From the NCBI GenBank assembly GCA_026075535.2, contig AP026544.2, positions 5,890,001-5,954,000 on the forward strand: a DNA stretch of 64,000 nt, written 5' to 3'. The notes beneath the pieces are model-generated. The model was not told the origin of the DNA. It worked only from the letters and a program-made list of their open reading frames with translations, and searched no databases. Both the position numbers and the translations under genes were made by a program. Positions 9,464 to 19,777 of this stretch are shown piece after piece; the stretch's first letter is position 1; the number at the start of each line of letters is the position of its first letter. This DNA is from Tricholoma matsutake. Lineage: Eukaryota > Basidiomycota > Agaricomycetes > Agaricales > Tricholomataceae.

Positions 9464-10386
9464 TCAGGGAAGGCCTTGGCTAGTCGCACAAGGCCGTCCA
9501 TGGATGTGTTAGGAGCTCGCCCCCCGGGGAAGCGAGCGACCTGAGCAAACATCCCCCTGCCCGAAGGCTTGGTTGACATGTTCACAGGGGGAGGAGGTCC
9601 TCTGCCCCATGAAGAAGAGGTGCCCCCTGTTGGGGGCTTAGGAAGAGGTCGAGCCCCTCTCGGGCCTCGTGTCCTCGCAGATTTGTGAGGGGGGGGGCGT
9701 GGCCCATCCCATCCCTCCAAGTGCTCCGTCCTTGGGACGTCGTTGGGGTCGGTAGTCGCAGGTCGTTTGCCTGCACCGCCAGCCCTGTCGATGGCTCTTC
9801 GGAGGGTCGTGTTCCCCGAGTCGCGATGGAATCCAACTGTGGTCGCTGCATACAGCACCGCCCCCAGTTGTTCTGCAATTTCTTGCCGTTGTTCAGCAGT
9901 AGGTTGTCGGGCTCCAGTCCTGTTCAAAACAGTAATGAATCCCTGGGCGTATTCCCCGAGGTTGTGGGCGAAGGTGACTGGACCGGCCCAATCGTCGTCC
10001 GCATCGCTCGCCATCACCGTGTCTTGGATCACGGGCTCAGGGTTGGGTGTCAAAGCTTCGTCTCCCCATCGAGAGGCAGGAGTGGAAGGAGTGGTAGGTG
10101 GTGCAGGGGACGCTGTGGCCCTTCTGGGAGATAGTGTCGGCACGCTGAATCGCTGTGCGCGAGGTGTGATCGTTCCGGCCCCATACGGGGAGGGAGTTGG
10201 AGAGCTTCTTTGGGACCGATGAGGGCCCACCGAAGGTGCTATCTGTGAGGATCTACGGCCCCCAGAGGGCCGCAGCGAGTCAATGGGGTCGTCGCCAGGA
10301 GTTCTGGGCGTACCGGCTCTGGAAGGGTCCCCCACGTCCATCGCTTCGCCCGATCTCCCCCTTACTCTGCTAATAGAATCTGACAT
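9464..10386 (-). pseudogene. LINE ORF1 N-terminal half, copy B (type 1)
   Basis: Residues 1 to about 308 of ORF1 from the ATG at 10386. It is the partner of 1992-3003, separated from it by copy C. Type 1 features are RPSGGRRSS near residue 40 and GDEALTPNPEP near 110. It is open to the C junction. The leader upstream is also open in frame with the ATG (SYQR before M), unlike type 2. Its leader is cut at 10459 by copy D. Confidence 0.9.
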
Positions 10387-10443
10387 GCGTTGGTAAGACG
10401 CTATATAAACCGGATCGCTGGGATCGTTGACGGATGGAGCCAC

Positions 10444-10459
10444 AAAAGATGAAAACGGT
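10444..10459. repeat. Target-site duplication of copy D, left
   Basis: AAAAGATGAAAACGGT here recurs at 31703-31718 after the poly(A) of copy D. The two sites lie in the leader of copy B. Confidence 0.93.
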
Positions 10460-10587
10460 CATCGCTTCTTGACTTGTTACCGCGACGTGCACAGCCACCG
10501 AAATTTTCGTCGACACCGTTTTCACTTTCTGTAGCTCAATCCGTCTACGATCCCAGCGATCCGGTCTATATAGCGTCTTACCAGCGC
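10460..10587 (+). promoter_or_regulatory. LINE 5' leader, copy D (type 1)
   Basis: A 128-nt leader starting CATCGCTTCTTGACTTGTTA. Its first 20 nt closely match the 5' end of the non-autonomous N elements. The frame is open from the leader into ORF1 (DPVYIASYQR before the conserved M), whereas type 2 leaders have a stop there. An N-terminal extension in type 1 is possible but unproven. Confidence 0.65.
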
Positions 10588-11507
10588 ATGTCTGATTCAT
10601 TATCGAGAATAAGGGGGAGATCGGGCGAAGCGATGGATGAGGGGAACCCTTCCAGAGCCGGTACGCCCAGAACTCCTGGCGACGATCCCATTGACTCGCT
10701 GCGGCCCTCTGGGGGCCGCAGATCCTCACAGATAGCACCTTCCGTGGGCCCTCATCGGTCCCAAAGAAGCTCTCCAACTCCCTCCCCGTATGGGGCCGGA
10801 ACGATCACACCTCGCGCACAGCGATTCAGCGTGCCGACATTATCTCCCAGGAGGGCCACAGCGTCCCCTGCACCTCCTACCACGCCTTCTACTCCTGCCT
10901 CCAGGTGGGGGGACGAAGCCATGACACCCAACCCCGAACCCGTGATCCAAGACACGGTGATGGCGAGCGATGCGGACGACGATTGGGCCGGTCCAGTCAC
11001 CTTCGCCCACGACCTCGGGGAATACGCCCAGGGATTCATTACTGTTCTAAACAGGACTGGAGCCCGACAACCTACTGCTGAACAACGGCAGGAAATTGCA
11101 GAACAACTGGGGGCGGTGCTGTATGCAGCGACCACAGTTGGGTTTCATTGCGATTCGGGGAATACAACCCTCCGAAGAGCCATTGACAGGGCTGGCAACG
11201 CAGGCAAACGCCCTGCGACTACTGACCCCAACAACGTCCCAAGGACGGAGCACCTGGAGGGATGGGATGGGCCACGCCCCCCCCCTCACAAATCTGCGAG
11301 GACACGAGGCCCAAGAGGGGCTCGACCTCTTCCTAAACCCCCAACAGGGGGCACCTTTTCGTCATGGGGCAGGGGACCTCCTCCCCCCGTGAACATGTCG
11401 ACCAAGCCTTCGGGCAAGGGGACATTTGCTCAGGTCACGCGCTTCCCTGGGGGGCGCGCACCTAATACATCCATGGACGGCCTTGTGCGACTAGCCAAGG
11501 CCTTCCC
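10588..11507 (+). pseudogene. LINE ORF1 N-terminal part, copy D (type 1)
   Basis: Residues 1-306 of ORF1, from ATG 10588 up to ...LAKAFP, where copy E is inserted. The Ser/Pro/Arg-rich head and proline-rich stretch (PPPHKSARTRG, PLPKPP) are intact. Reading resumes at 24434. Confidence 0.9.
11494..11507. repeat. Target-site duplication of copy E, left
   Basis: GCCAAGGCCTTCCC recurs at 24420-24433. One further T is ambiguous. The site overlaps, in ORF1 coordinates, the target used by copy C in copy B. Confidence 0.92.
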
Positions 11508-11524
11508 TTTTTTTTTTTTTTTTT

Positions 11525-12046
11525 GGGTCAAAAGTTTATAACGCGGCGCCCGGTCGCAGTCCGCGGTAGAGACATACAAACGGAGTATACTACGCCCAGC
11601 CCAAGTCCTCCCCCTGCTAATCTTCGCACCAACCACCTGGATAACTGCGCTGACTACTAAGGAGGCCCCCTTTATCGAGTAAACGGACTTGCCAGTGGTG
11701 GCGTACCGACAACCCGAGCTTGACGTCGTGTTCCCCGAATCCCTACGGGTATGAGTGCAAGATTTAGGGGAAACTGCCGCCCCGACGTGAGCCTCTCAGC
11801 TCGGAAAGGAAAGCGTAGTCGACTATAGTCGTCGAAACGCATAACCGACAGAGGATCTGGAAGCGCTCAGGCGCCTCCCCGAACCGGTATCTAGTTTCGT
11901 GTCCCCCCTCCCTGACAGTCGCTCCTGAACACGGGTGGGCCCCCTTTATGAGGGTTAACGGACTCGTCTGGCGCCCTACGGCCACCCCGACATACCGATA
12001 ACACTAGCTAGAACCAGACGGGGGTCATACGCCCTGCGCGCACAAC
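11525..12046 (-). other. LINE 3' UTR, copy E
   Basis: Non-coding tail with the paired repeats and the shared 3' terminal block. No gene seen. Confidence 0.9.
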
Positions 12047-13323
12047 CTATCCTGGATCCCACGCAAGTGAGTTGAACGTCCCAAGAGCTGGGTTATTGTC
12101 CATGAATTCGTGAAAGCCCTCGACGGAGTCAGGGCTTGCACGAGTTTCCTTGCGATCCACCTTGGGGCAGACGCGTAGTAAGTGGTCTCGAGTTTGTATC
12201 TCCGGACCAAGGCACCAGCACTGGTATTCCCCGTCGAGGGATAAGCGTTGACGATACTCCCCTATAGGAGCATGGCCGGTGATCATACGAGTCGAACGGG
12301 AAGTCAACGTAGTGTTGTTTCCCATTACTTTCAGCCAAGGCCCACCTTTGTGGGTCGAGGGTAAAACTGGTTTTCCACCGACTCCTTTGAGTTGATAGAA
12401 GTGTCGTCCACGGTACGCAGGATCTGTGAACCGAGTGTGCCAATCCTTACAAACGGCCTTTTCGACCTGGTTTTTAAGGTAATCTAAAGACGTCTGCGGG
12501 TGTCTGCCCACGGAGATCTTGGTAGACGTAGCTACATCGTGAGCCATCTTGTGTACGTTCCACTCGAATTTCGAGGGGACATGCCAGAATGTGACGTTCC
12601 TCTCCTCGTTCCCGGATAGCCAGGGACGAAGGGAGCGACAAGCGTCCAGAGCAAAGATTTGCTCAGAGCGTGGCTTAGGATCGATTAGGGACTCAATGCC
12701 CGTAGTAGAATCCGAGAATATCACCAACTTTTTGCATCCTCTGCTGCACGCAGCCGAGACGCCTAGTTGGAGAGCAAAGAGTTTGACTTCTGGGGGGGTT
12801 CTCCTCCCAGAAGCTGAGACAACGCGATCCACCTGTTCCCCCTGTCCGAAGACAAGAGCGCAGGCGACAGCTTGAAATTTGGCATCTGTGGGCACCGAAG
12901 CGTCCACTGCAACGACCAGAGTGTCTTCCTCGACCTGGGCAGAAGCCCAGGCCTTGTCGAGGTCACTCCTGTAAGAATTCCTCGCTCCATCCTCCTTAGA
13001 GGTGAGGCGATGAGAGGAGAAACGAGTGGGGAACAGGTCCTTCACTCTGTTTCCGGGTGTGTTTTCTTCCCCAAAGGGGTCGAACTCATCACCTGGTACA
13101 AGGGCCAGAGCTGCAGCCGAAGCGACAGATGGGCCTTGCAGGTTGAGTGTGTCAAGCACATTCCCTCCCCAGAGTCCTAGCTCATGAGAGTGGGTGGTGC
13201 CTACGTGATTGGGCCCTAAGATCGCTCTCAGGGGGTGTGATGGAGCCAATAGGGGGGTCCTGAATACCCCTCTGTCGACTAAACGACGCAGTAGCAGCTG
13301 CATAGGCAGCAGCCCAGCGATAC
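12047..13323 (-). pseudogene. LINE ORF2 C-terminal part, copy E
   Basis: Residues about 867-1289: the end of the RT connection, RNase H and the CxC...H....C tail. It is separated from its N-terminal part (19778-22380) by copy F. Joined with one TSD copy removed, the frame is 3870 nt and unbroken, exactly the full-length size. E therefore had a complete ORF2 until F inserted. The apparent longer frame leftward of the element body that reads KKKKK is only the poly(T) of F. Confidence 0.92.
13314..13323. repeat. Target-site duplication of copy F, left
   Basis: CCAGCGATAC recurs at 19778-19787. Following T bases could extend it by up to three. An extra G at 19777 is an untemplated or 5'-terminal base of F. 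Confidence 0.88.
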
Positions 13324-13344
13324 TTTTTTTTTTTTTTTTTTTTT

Positions 13345-13868
13345 GGGTCAAAAGTTTATAACGCGGCGCCCGATCGCAGTCCGCGGTAGAGACATACAAA
13401 CGAAGTACACTACGCCCAGCCCAAGTCCTCCTCCTGCTGATCTTCGCACCAACCACCTGGATAGCTGCAAAGGCCACTAAGGGGGCTCCCTTTATCGAGT
13501 AAACGGACTTGCCAGTGGTGGCGTACCGACAACCCGAGCTTGACGATGTCGTGTCCCCGAATCCCTACGGGTATGAGTGCAAGATTTAGGGGAAGCTGCC
13601 GCCCCGACGTGAGCCTCTCAGCTCGGAAAGGAAAGCGTAGTCAACTGGCGTCGTCGTAACGCATAACCGACAGTGGATCTGGAAGCGCTCAGGCGCCTCC
13701 CCGAACCGGTACCTAGTTTCGTGTCCCCCCTCCCTGACAGTCGCTCCTGAACACGGGTGGGCCCCCTTTGTGAGGGTTAACGGACTCGCCTGGTGCCCTA
13801 CGGCCACCCCGACATACCGATAACACTAGCTAGGACCAGACGGGGGTCATACGCCCTACGCGCACAGC
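13345..13868 (-). other. LINE 3' UTR, copy F
   Basis: Non-coding tail with paired repeats and shared 3' terminal block. No gene seen. Confidence 0.9.
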
Positions 13869-16800
13869 CTATCCTGGGTCCCACGCGAGTGAGTTGAACG
13901 ATCCTAGTGCAGGATTGTTGTCCATGAATTCGTTGAAGCCTTCGACAGAGTCTGGGCTTGCACGAGTTTCTTTGCGATCCACCTTGGGGCAGACGCGTAG
14001 TAGATGATCCCGAGTTTGTATCTCAGGACCAAGGCACCAGCATTGGTATTCCCCGTCGAGGGAAAGACGTTGACGATACTCCCCTATAGGAGCATGGCCA
14101 GTGATCATACGAGTTGAACGAGAAGTCAGCGTAGTGCTGCTCCCCATAACTTTCAGCCAAGGCCCACCTTTGTGAGTCGAGGGTAGTACTGGTTTTCCAC
14201 CTACTCCTCTGAGTTGGTAGAAGTGTCGTCCACGGTACGCAGGATCTGCGAACCGAGTGTGCCACTCCTTACAAACGGCCTTTTCGACCTGGTTTTTAAG
14301 GTAGTCTAAAGACGTCCGCGGGTGTCTGCCCACAGAGATCTTGGTAGATGTAGCCACATCGTGAGCCATCTTGTGAGCGTTCCACTCGAATTTCGAGGGG
14401 ACGTGCCAGAATGTAACGTTCCTCCCCTCGTCCCCAGCTAGCCAGGGACGCAGGGAGCGACAGGCGTCCAGAGCAAAGATTTGCTCAGAGCGTGGTTTAG
14501 GATCGATTAGGGACTCAATGCCCGTAGTAGAATCCGAGAATATCACCAACCTTTTGCATCCTCTGCTGCACGCAGCCGAGACGCCCAGTTGGAGAGCAAA
14601 GAGTTCGACTTCTGGGGGGGTTCTCCTCCCAGAAGCTGAGACAACGCGATCAACCTGTTCTCCCTGTCCGAAGACAAGAGCACAGGCGACAGCCTGGAAC
14701 TTAGCATCTGTGGGTACTGACGCGTCCACAGCGACGACTAGAGTGCCGTCCTCGACCTGGGCAGAGGCCCAGGCTTTGTCGAGGTCACTCCTGTAAGAGT
14801 TCCTCGCTCCCTCCTCCTTAGAGGTGAGGCGATGAGAAGAGAAGCGAGTGGGGAATAGGTCCTTCACTCTGTTTCCAGGTGTGTTCTCCTCCCCAAAGGG
14901 GTTGAACTCATCGCCTGGTACAAGGGCCAGTGCTGCAGCCGAGGCGACAGATGGACCTTGCAGGTTAAGCGTGTCAAGCACGTTCCCCCCCCAGAGTCCT
15001 AGCTCATGAGAGTGGGTAGTACCGACGTGATTAGGCCCTAAGATCGCTCTTAGGGGGTGTGATGGTGCCAACAGAGGGGTTCTGAATACTCCTCTGTCGA
15101 CTAGACGACGCAGTAACAGCTGCATAGGCAGCAGTCCGGCGATACTCTCCAGGCCACCAATTGGGGTGGTTCTGAATGTACCGAGGATCCAACGTGCAGC
15201 GATGGACTGCACTTGGGCCAACGTTTTGATGACACCTTTGACGCGAGCGCCTTTGAAGTGCCATAGTCTGAGTCCGTATGTCATGATAGGTACGACACAT
15301 GAACGGTAAAGGAGGCGTTTCTGCATAGGGGTTAGCCCTCTGACAGAATTGCCGAGCATTCCCATCGCCCTCGCGGTAGTAAGGGCTTTGGTGGAGTAGA
15401 ATCGCGTGTGCTCTTTGAAGGAGAGTTTGCGATCGAAAAAGAAACCGAGGTACCTCCAGGTAACCTTGGGCTTGAGAGGGGTATTGCCCGTGTAGGGAGC
15501 AAATCCAAGATCGATGGGTAGGGGAGTGAAGCTCCTCGCCCTTGAGAAATGAAATATTTCAGACTTGTCGTGTTCCAGGACAAGTCCGAGGGAGGTGAAT
15601 GCCTGGAAGATCCAGCCATACGCTTCTTTAAGGAGGGGGAGGTTATCCTCCAACTGTGGAGAGCGGGCGATGAGGGTGCCATCGTCTACATAGGACATGA
15701 GATCGACATCCCTGCCGATATCGCTTCTTCTGAAGAGCTTCATAATGGGCGTTAAGTATAACGCCGATAAGACAGGGGACAAAGCAGAGCCTTGACCCAC
15801 TCCCACATCGGCTGCAAAGGAGCCAGATGAGAAAGTGTTCCATTTGTAGGTCGTTTTGCGACCGACTAGATATGAACGGAAGAAATTCACCACTTGCGCA
15901 GGGAATCCCGACCGAGAGATAATCTCCAATAGAACCTGGTGGTTCAAGGAGGGGAAGAACTGAGCAATGTCGAAAGCGACAACACTCGTTTTGAGCCCTT
16001 TGGCCCATCCTGCCCTGACTAGGTGGGTAAGGTAGATACCTGCGTCCTCCGTGGAACGCTGGGCGACACCTCCGAACTGGTTTTGCTCGAAGGCCTCGTG
16101 TGCAACACCGTCGAACTGAAGTCGCCTAGACAACATCTTTTCGACTAGTTTACCCAAAGTGTTCAGCAGCACAATGGGCCTGAACGACTTAGGGGTAGAG
16201 TAGTTAGGCTTCCCTGGTTTCGGGATAATAACCAACAGGGACTCCTTAAAGTGATCTGGCCAGTGACCAGCGGTGATGCACGCCTCAGCAATGCGGGTGA
16301 TGAGCCCTGCCACTTCCGGGTTGCTACACCAGTGCTTGAGGTGCGACCATGTAACATGATCGGGACCTGGAGCGGAACGGGAAGAACACGCATTTAGCGC
16401 TTCTTTCATTTCCGTAACGGAAAACGGAATCCAGGCCCTTTCAGGCACCGGATCTAGTTCATCAAGGATGCTCAGATCGACTACTCGGTCCGAGGCAGCG
16501 TTATAGGACCCATCAAGGGCAGCCCATAGAGATTCCAGATCGTTGCAGGGTTCTCCCCGATAGGAGATAGCCTCGTACGATGGGAGGTTACGTTGACGAG
16601 TCCAGGACATCAGATCCCAGGGTCGTCTGTTCATCGTAGCCACTTCTTGGATACGGTCATCGAAGAAGTCGCGCTTCGCATGTCGCATGACTTTCCTATA
16701 GAGCTTCCAGTCCCCCTCGTCACGAGAGGCTCTGTAAGCGTCTAGGGCACCACTGCATTCGTCTGTCCACCAGCCTTTGGACGACTTGCCGAGGCGAGAT

Positions 16801-17738
16801 TCCTTAGCATGGTTTTCCCATGCCTTGTTTAAAATCGTTGATATCGCCGAGACGATCTCATCGATTTCTGCCGAAGTATCTCCGTGCCACTCAAGCCACG
16901 GAGTTAAAGCAGAGGAGACGGCATCTCGGTACGATGCTTCCTCCTCGGATCCTTTTTTGATGGACCACTTGGTAACCGGGACCAGAGATCCCGGGCCAGG
17001 CAGCACTAACGTCAGAGGGGCGTGGTCAGACGTTCCCCTGGCTTCAGGTACAATCTCGCAGTACAGTACAAATCTGAGATCTGTAGGTACGAACATCAGG
17101 TCGATCACCGTGGGGTGAAGGCCCTGTTGTGGGGGGAAATGGGTAGGGCCCTCCACTACTGGTAGAGCTCTAGTCAGGCCTAATGCCATAGCCGTTTCCA
17201 CTAAGTGGTCAGCATGAATAGAGTGTACAGGCCCCTGGGGGTCCCAGGAGGCATGTCTCACGTTGAAATCGCCACACATGAAGTGTAGGCGAGGGATCAG
17301 CATGACGTTCTCGAACAAGAGCGTAATGGCTGAGTGTTGGCTATCCGAGTAGACGTTGGCAAGTAGCATGACGTCTTCCCCTATTCCCAATGAGAAGAGA
17401 AGGATGTCACGATCGTCGATCAGATCTCGTCTGAGACCAGGTCTTAGATTAGCGATGCTGTTCGCAAAATAGACAGCAACGCGTGGAGGGGAGTCAATTC
17501 CCGATGGGCGCACCAGTGTTCCCCAGTTAGGGCTCATCGGTGCGCCTATAACTTCTTCCCCTTCCCTGTTGTGGGCAGAGGGGGCGTGTCTTATTAATCG
17601 CCAAGGAGGCTCTTGAATGAAAAGCAAGTCGTAATCATCTACGAAGTCTGCCAGTAATGAGTCCATGTATCCCCAATTGCGGTTAACATTCTGACTAAAT
17701 ACGCGTAACTGCGGTGTAGATCTAAGTCTATCCCTCAT
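13869..17738 (-). CDS. LINE ORF2: APE endonuclease, reverse transcriptase, RNase H (copy F)
   Basis: A 1289-residue polyprotein, same length and domain order as copy C. The endonuclease shows FSQNVNRN, QEPPW, GDFN and TSDH. The RT shows SAPGPD, AFDIAQFF, GQGSALSP and YVDD. RNase H shows VAVDAS, EVELFAL, FSDS and MAHDVA. The tail motif is CWC...H....C. No stop, frameshift or missing catalytic residue was seen. ATG 17738 directly follows the ORF1 stop. With copy C it is the best source of active enzyme in the window. Whether it is transcribed cannot be seen. Confidence 0.95.
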   Translation of the reverse strand: MRDRLRSTPQLRVFSQNVNRNWGYMDSLLADFVDDYDLLFIQEPPWRLIRHAPSAHNREGEEVIGAPMSPNWGTLVRPSGIDSPPRVAVYFANSIANLRPGLRRDLIDDRDILLFSLGIGEDVMLLANVYSDSQHSAITLLFENVMLIPRLHFMCGDFNVRHASWDPQGPVHSIHADHLVETAMALGLTRALPVVEGPTHFPPQQGLHPTVIDLMFVPTDLRFVLYCEIVPEARGTSDHAPLTLVLPGPGSLVPVTKWSIKKGSEEEASYRDAVSSALTPWLEWHGDTSAEIDEIVSAISTILNKAWENHAKESRLGKSSKGWWTDECSGALDAYRASRDEGDWKLYRKVMRHAKRDFFDDRIQEVATMNRRPWDLMSWTRQRNLPSYEAISYRGEPCNDLESLWAALDGSYNAASDRVVDLSILDELDPVPERAWIPFSVTEMKEALNACSSRSAPGPDHVTWSHLKHWCSNPEVAGLITRIAEACITAGHWPDHFKESLLVIIPKPGKPNYSTPKSFRPIVLLNTLGKLVEKMLSRRLQFDGVAHEAFEQNQFGGVAQRSTEDAGIYLTHLVRAGWAKGLKTSVVAFDIAQFFPSLNHQVLLEIISRSGFPAQVVNFFRSYLVGRKTTYKWNTFSSGSFAADVGVGQGSALSPVLSALYLTPIMKLFRRSDIGRDVDLMSYVDDGTLIARSPQLEDNLPLLKEAYGWIFQAFTSLGLVLEHDKSEIFHFSRARSFTPLPIDLGFAPYTGNTPLKPKVTWRYLGFFFDRKLSFKEHTRFYSTKALTTARAMGMLGNSVRGLTPMQKRLLYRSCVVPIMTYGLRLWHFKGARVKGVIKTLAQVQSIAARWILGTFRTTPIGGLESIAGLLPMQLLLRRLVDRGVFRTPLLAPSHPLRAILGPNHVGTTHSHELGLWGGNVLDTLNLQGPSVASAAALALVPGDEFNPFGEENTPGNRVKDLFPTRFSSHRLTSKEEGARNSYRSDLDKAWASAQVEDGTLVVAVDASVPTDAKFQAVACALVFGQGEQVDRVVSASGRRTPPEVELFALQLGVSAACSRGCKRLVIFSDSTTGIESLIDPKPRSEQIFALDACRSLRPWLAGDEGRNVTFWHVPSKFEWNAHKMAHDVATSTKISVGRHPRTSLDYLKNQVEKAVCKEWHTRFADPAYRGRHFYQLRGVGGKPVLPSTHKGGPWLKVMGSSTTLTSRSTRMITGHAPIGEYRQRLSLDGEYQCWCLGPEIQTRDHLLRVCPKVDRKETRASPDSVEGFNEFMDNNPALGSFNSLAWDPG

Positions 17739-19649
17739 TTACGTTCGGCCACCGCGTCCTGCGGGATGGTAAGCAGGAGGGGAGCGAGAGTTGCGTCTCA
17801 CACTCACCTCGTCATAGCGAGCTTTGATCCAGTCACGGTCAAAGCGATGTCGCCAAAAGTTGCATCGACAATCGTCGGATGCGTGGTTTTTCCGGCAGTT
17901 TACACACCTAGCCGGGTGAGGACAGGCTGCCCCTTCTGGGGTAGCTGGGACAGGAGGGTTCGCCTTGGCGTTTCCCTTACAACACCCTGCAAGGGCACGA
18001 TGGTGCTCCTTACGGTGTGGGCCTGCACAGATCGGGCATTTGGTCTGTGGAGCTCTGCATGCCGGGGTGGGGTGGCCCCACTTCCAGCACCGTTGACAAA
18101 GAGGCAGTCCAGGGTTTGCCCTGGCCGCCCTCACATAAGCGACGTAGCGTCCAAATTGGACGCCTCGCCCGATGAGAGCCTTAGCTCGTGCACCGCTGAC
18201 TGAGTCAGCGATGTTAAGATAAACGGTGCACGTATCCGACATCTTCGAATCACGTACTACTCGGGGAGGGACTTGAAGCACTGTGAGATCCGATATGCCG
18301 GACTTTCCCAAGTGTGCGATGACGACGTCTGGCGTTAAGGCCTTGTCGTTAGCGATAAACGGCACATCGACCAGCTTGAGGTACGATGTGGATGTGGGTA
18401 ACGCTGCGTCTACTTGCAGCGCGAACGGGAACGCCTTGTGGGCAGCTTCCTTGAAGCATCGAAGGTCCTCCTCGGAGGCCACAACGTCAGTAGCTACTGA
18501 TAGGTTACCAGCATGCATTGATGCGGACTGGGCCACTAGTTTGGAGTGGTGCAGTCCGAGAGTGGTCCGGACATGGTCCAGGAAGTCAGCAGGATTCGTC
18601 TCAGCCCCGAGGGGGGGACGAACGTGAACTAGGACCTGTCGTCTCGACGGTCCGTGTACAGTAGGTGAAGGCTTTGCAGCCTTCGGTTTGGATGGGCCGA
18701 CATGCTGCTGTATGTCTGCCAGCTTGTCGGTTGGAAGTTCAGGGAAGGCCTTGGCTAGACGCACAAGACCATCCATGGATGTGTTAGGAGCTCGCCCCCC
18801 AGGGAAGCGAGCCACCTGAGCAAAGGTCCCCCTGCCCGAAGGCCTGGTGGACCAGTTCACGGGGGGAGGTGGTCCTCGCCCCCATGATGAAGAGACACCC
18901 CCTGTTGGGGGTTTAGGAAGAGGTCGAGCCCCTTTCGGGCCCCGAGTCCTCGCTGATTTGTGAGGGGGGGGGCGTTGCCCATCCCATCCCTCCAGATAGT
19001 CCACATTGGGGTCGTTGGTGACAGTGCCCGACCTAGGTCGTTTACTGCCCCCTGAGATTCTATCTATTGCTCCTCGGAGGAAGGAGCTCCCCGAGTCGCG
19101 ATCAATACCAGCCTCAGCCGCTGCTACCAGCACCGAGCCCAGTCGTTCTGCTATGAGCTGCCGATCTTCAGCAGTCGGTCGACGAGATCCCGTTCTGTTA
19201 AGAACCACTCGGAATCCCTCAGCGTACTCTCCCAAGTCTTTGGCGAAGGTCTGGGGCCCACTCCAGTCATCGCTAGCCATCTCCGTGTCCTGAATGACGT
19301 GGGAGGAGAGGTTGTCGGCCACTTCATCAGCCCACGAAGCGGGTGTAGAAGGGGTAGCCGGAGGTGCAGGAGACGCAGTTGCGTCTCTGGAAGATAGCGC
19401 TGGCACGCTGAAACGCTGTGCTCGCGGAGTGACGATGCCCGCCCCATAGGGGGAGGGGGTTGGAGAGCCTCTTTGCGTCCTGTGAGGACCCACTGAGGGT
19501 GCATTCTGTGTGGATCTGCGGCTCGAAGAGAGCCGCAGGGAATCAATTGGGTCGTCGCCAGGAGTTCTGGGCGTACCGGATCTAGAAGGTCTCCCCTCAT
19601 CCATCGCCTCACCCGATCTCCCCCCTCTTCTGGATATCGAATCTGACAT
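17739..19649 (-). CDS. LINE ORF1: gag-like RNA-binding protein (copy F, 636 residues)
   Basis: Type 2 ORF1, four residues shorter than copy C: the segment before YLEGWDGQR reads NDPNVDYLEGW instead of NDPNDVPRTEYLEGW. Copy E has the same shortening, so E and F share a recent ancestor. The Ser/Pro-rich head, the proline-rich PPPHKSARTRG region, the middle domain and the three Cys/His clusters (CQRCWKWGHPTPAC, CPICAGPH, CVNCRKNH) are all present. Intact. Confidence 0.94.
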   Translation of the reverse strand: MSDSISRRGGRSGEAMDEGRPSRSGTPRTPGDDPIDSLRLSSSRRSTQNAPSVGPHRTQRGSPTPSPYGAGIVTPRAQRFSVPALSSRDATASPAPPATPSTPASWADEVADNLSSHVIQDTEMASDDWSGPQTFAKDLGEYAEGFRVVLNRTGSRRPTAEDRQLIAERLGSVLVAAAEAGIDRDSGSSFLRGAIDRISGGSKRPRSGTVTNDPNVDYLEGWDGQRPPPHKSARTRGPKGARPLPKPPTGGVSSSWGRGPPPPVNWSTRPSGRGTFAQVARFPGGRAPNTSMDGLVRLAKAFPELPTDKLADIQQHVGPSKPKAAKPSPTVHGPSRRQVLVHVRPPLGAETNPADFLDHVRTTLGLHHSKLVAQSASMHAGNLSVATDVVASEEDLRCFKEAAHKAFPFALQVDAALPTSTSYLKLVDVPFIANDKALTPDVVIAHLGKSGISDLTVLQVPPRVVRDSKMSDTCTVYLNIADSVSGARAKALIGRGVQFGRYVAYVRAARANPGLPLCQRCWKWGHPTPACRAPQTKCPICAGPHRKEHHRALAGCCKGNAKANPPVPATPEGAACPHPARCVNCRKNHASDDCRCNFWRHRFDRDWIKARYDEVSVRRNSRSPPAYHPAGRGGRT

Positions 19650-19777
19650 GCGTTGGTAAGACGCTGGTTATACCGGATCGCGGGGATCGAGGACGGATTG
19701 AGCTGCAAAAAGAGAAAACGGTGTCGACGAAAAATTTTGTGGCTGTGCACGTCGCGGTAAGAGGACAAGAAGCGATG

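Larger units (their letters stand above)
13324..19777 (-). mobile_element. LINE copy F, full length, both ORFs intact (type 2)
   Basis: A complete 6.45-kb minus-strand element: poly(T) 13324-13344, 3' UTR 13345-13868, ORF2 13869-17738, ORF1 17739-19649 and a leader to 19777. It is inserted in ORF2 of copy E, the deepest level of the nest. It is therefore among the youngest insertions, and both frames are open. Confidence 0.95.

Noticed and set aside
9685..10134. Long antisense open frames opposite ORF1 (also near 8635, 42382, 54282 and others)
   Set aside because: They recur only because ORF1 is GC-rich and recurs; no independent domain or start signal, so treated as shadows.
12047..13477. 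A frame with a KKKKKK stretch before RNase H
   Set aside because: The Lys run is the poly(T) of copy F read on the minus strand; upstream residues come from the F 3' UTR.
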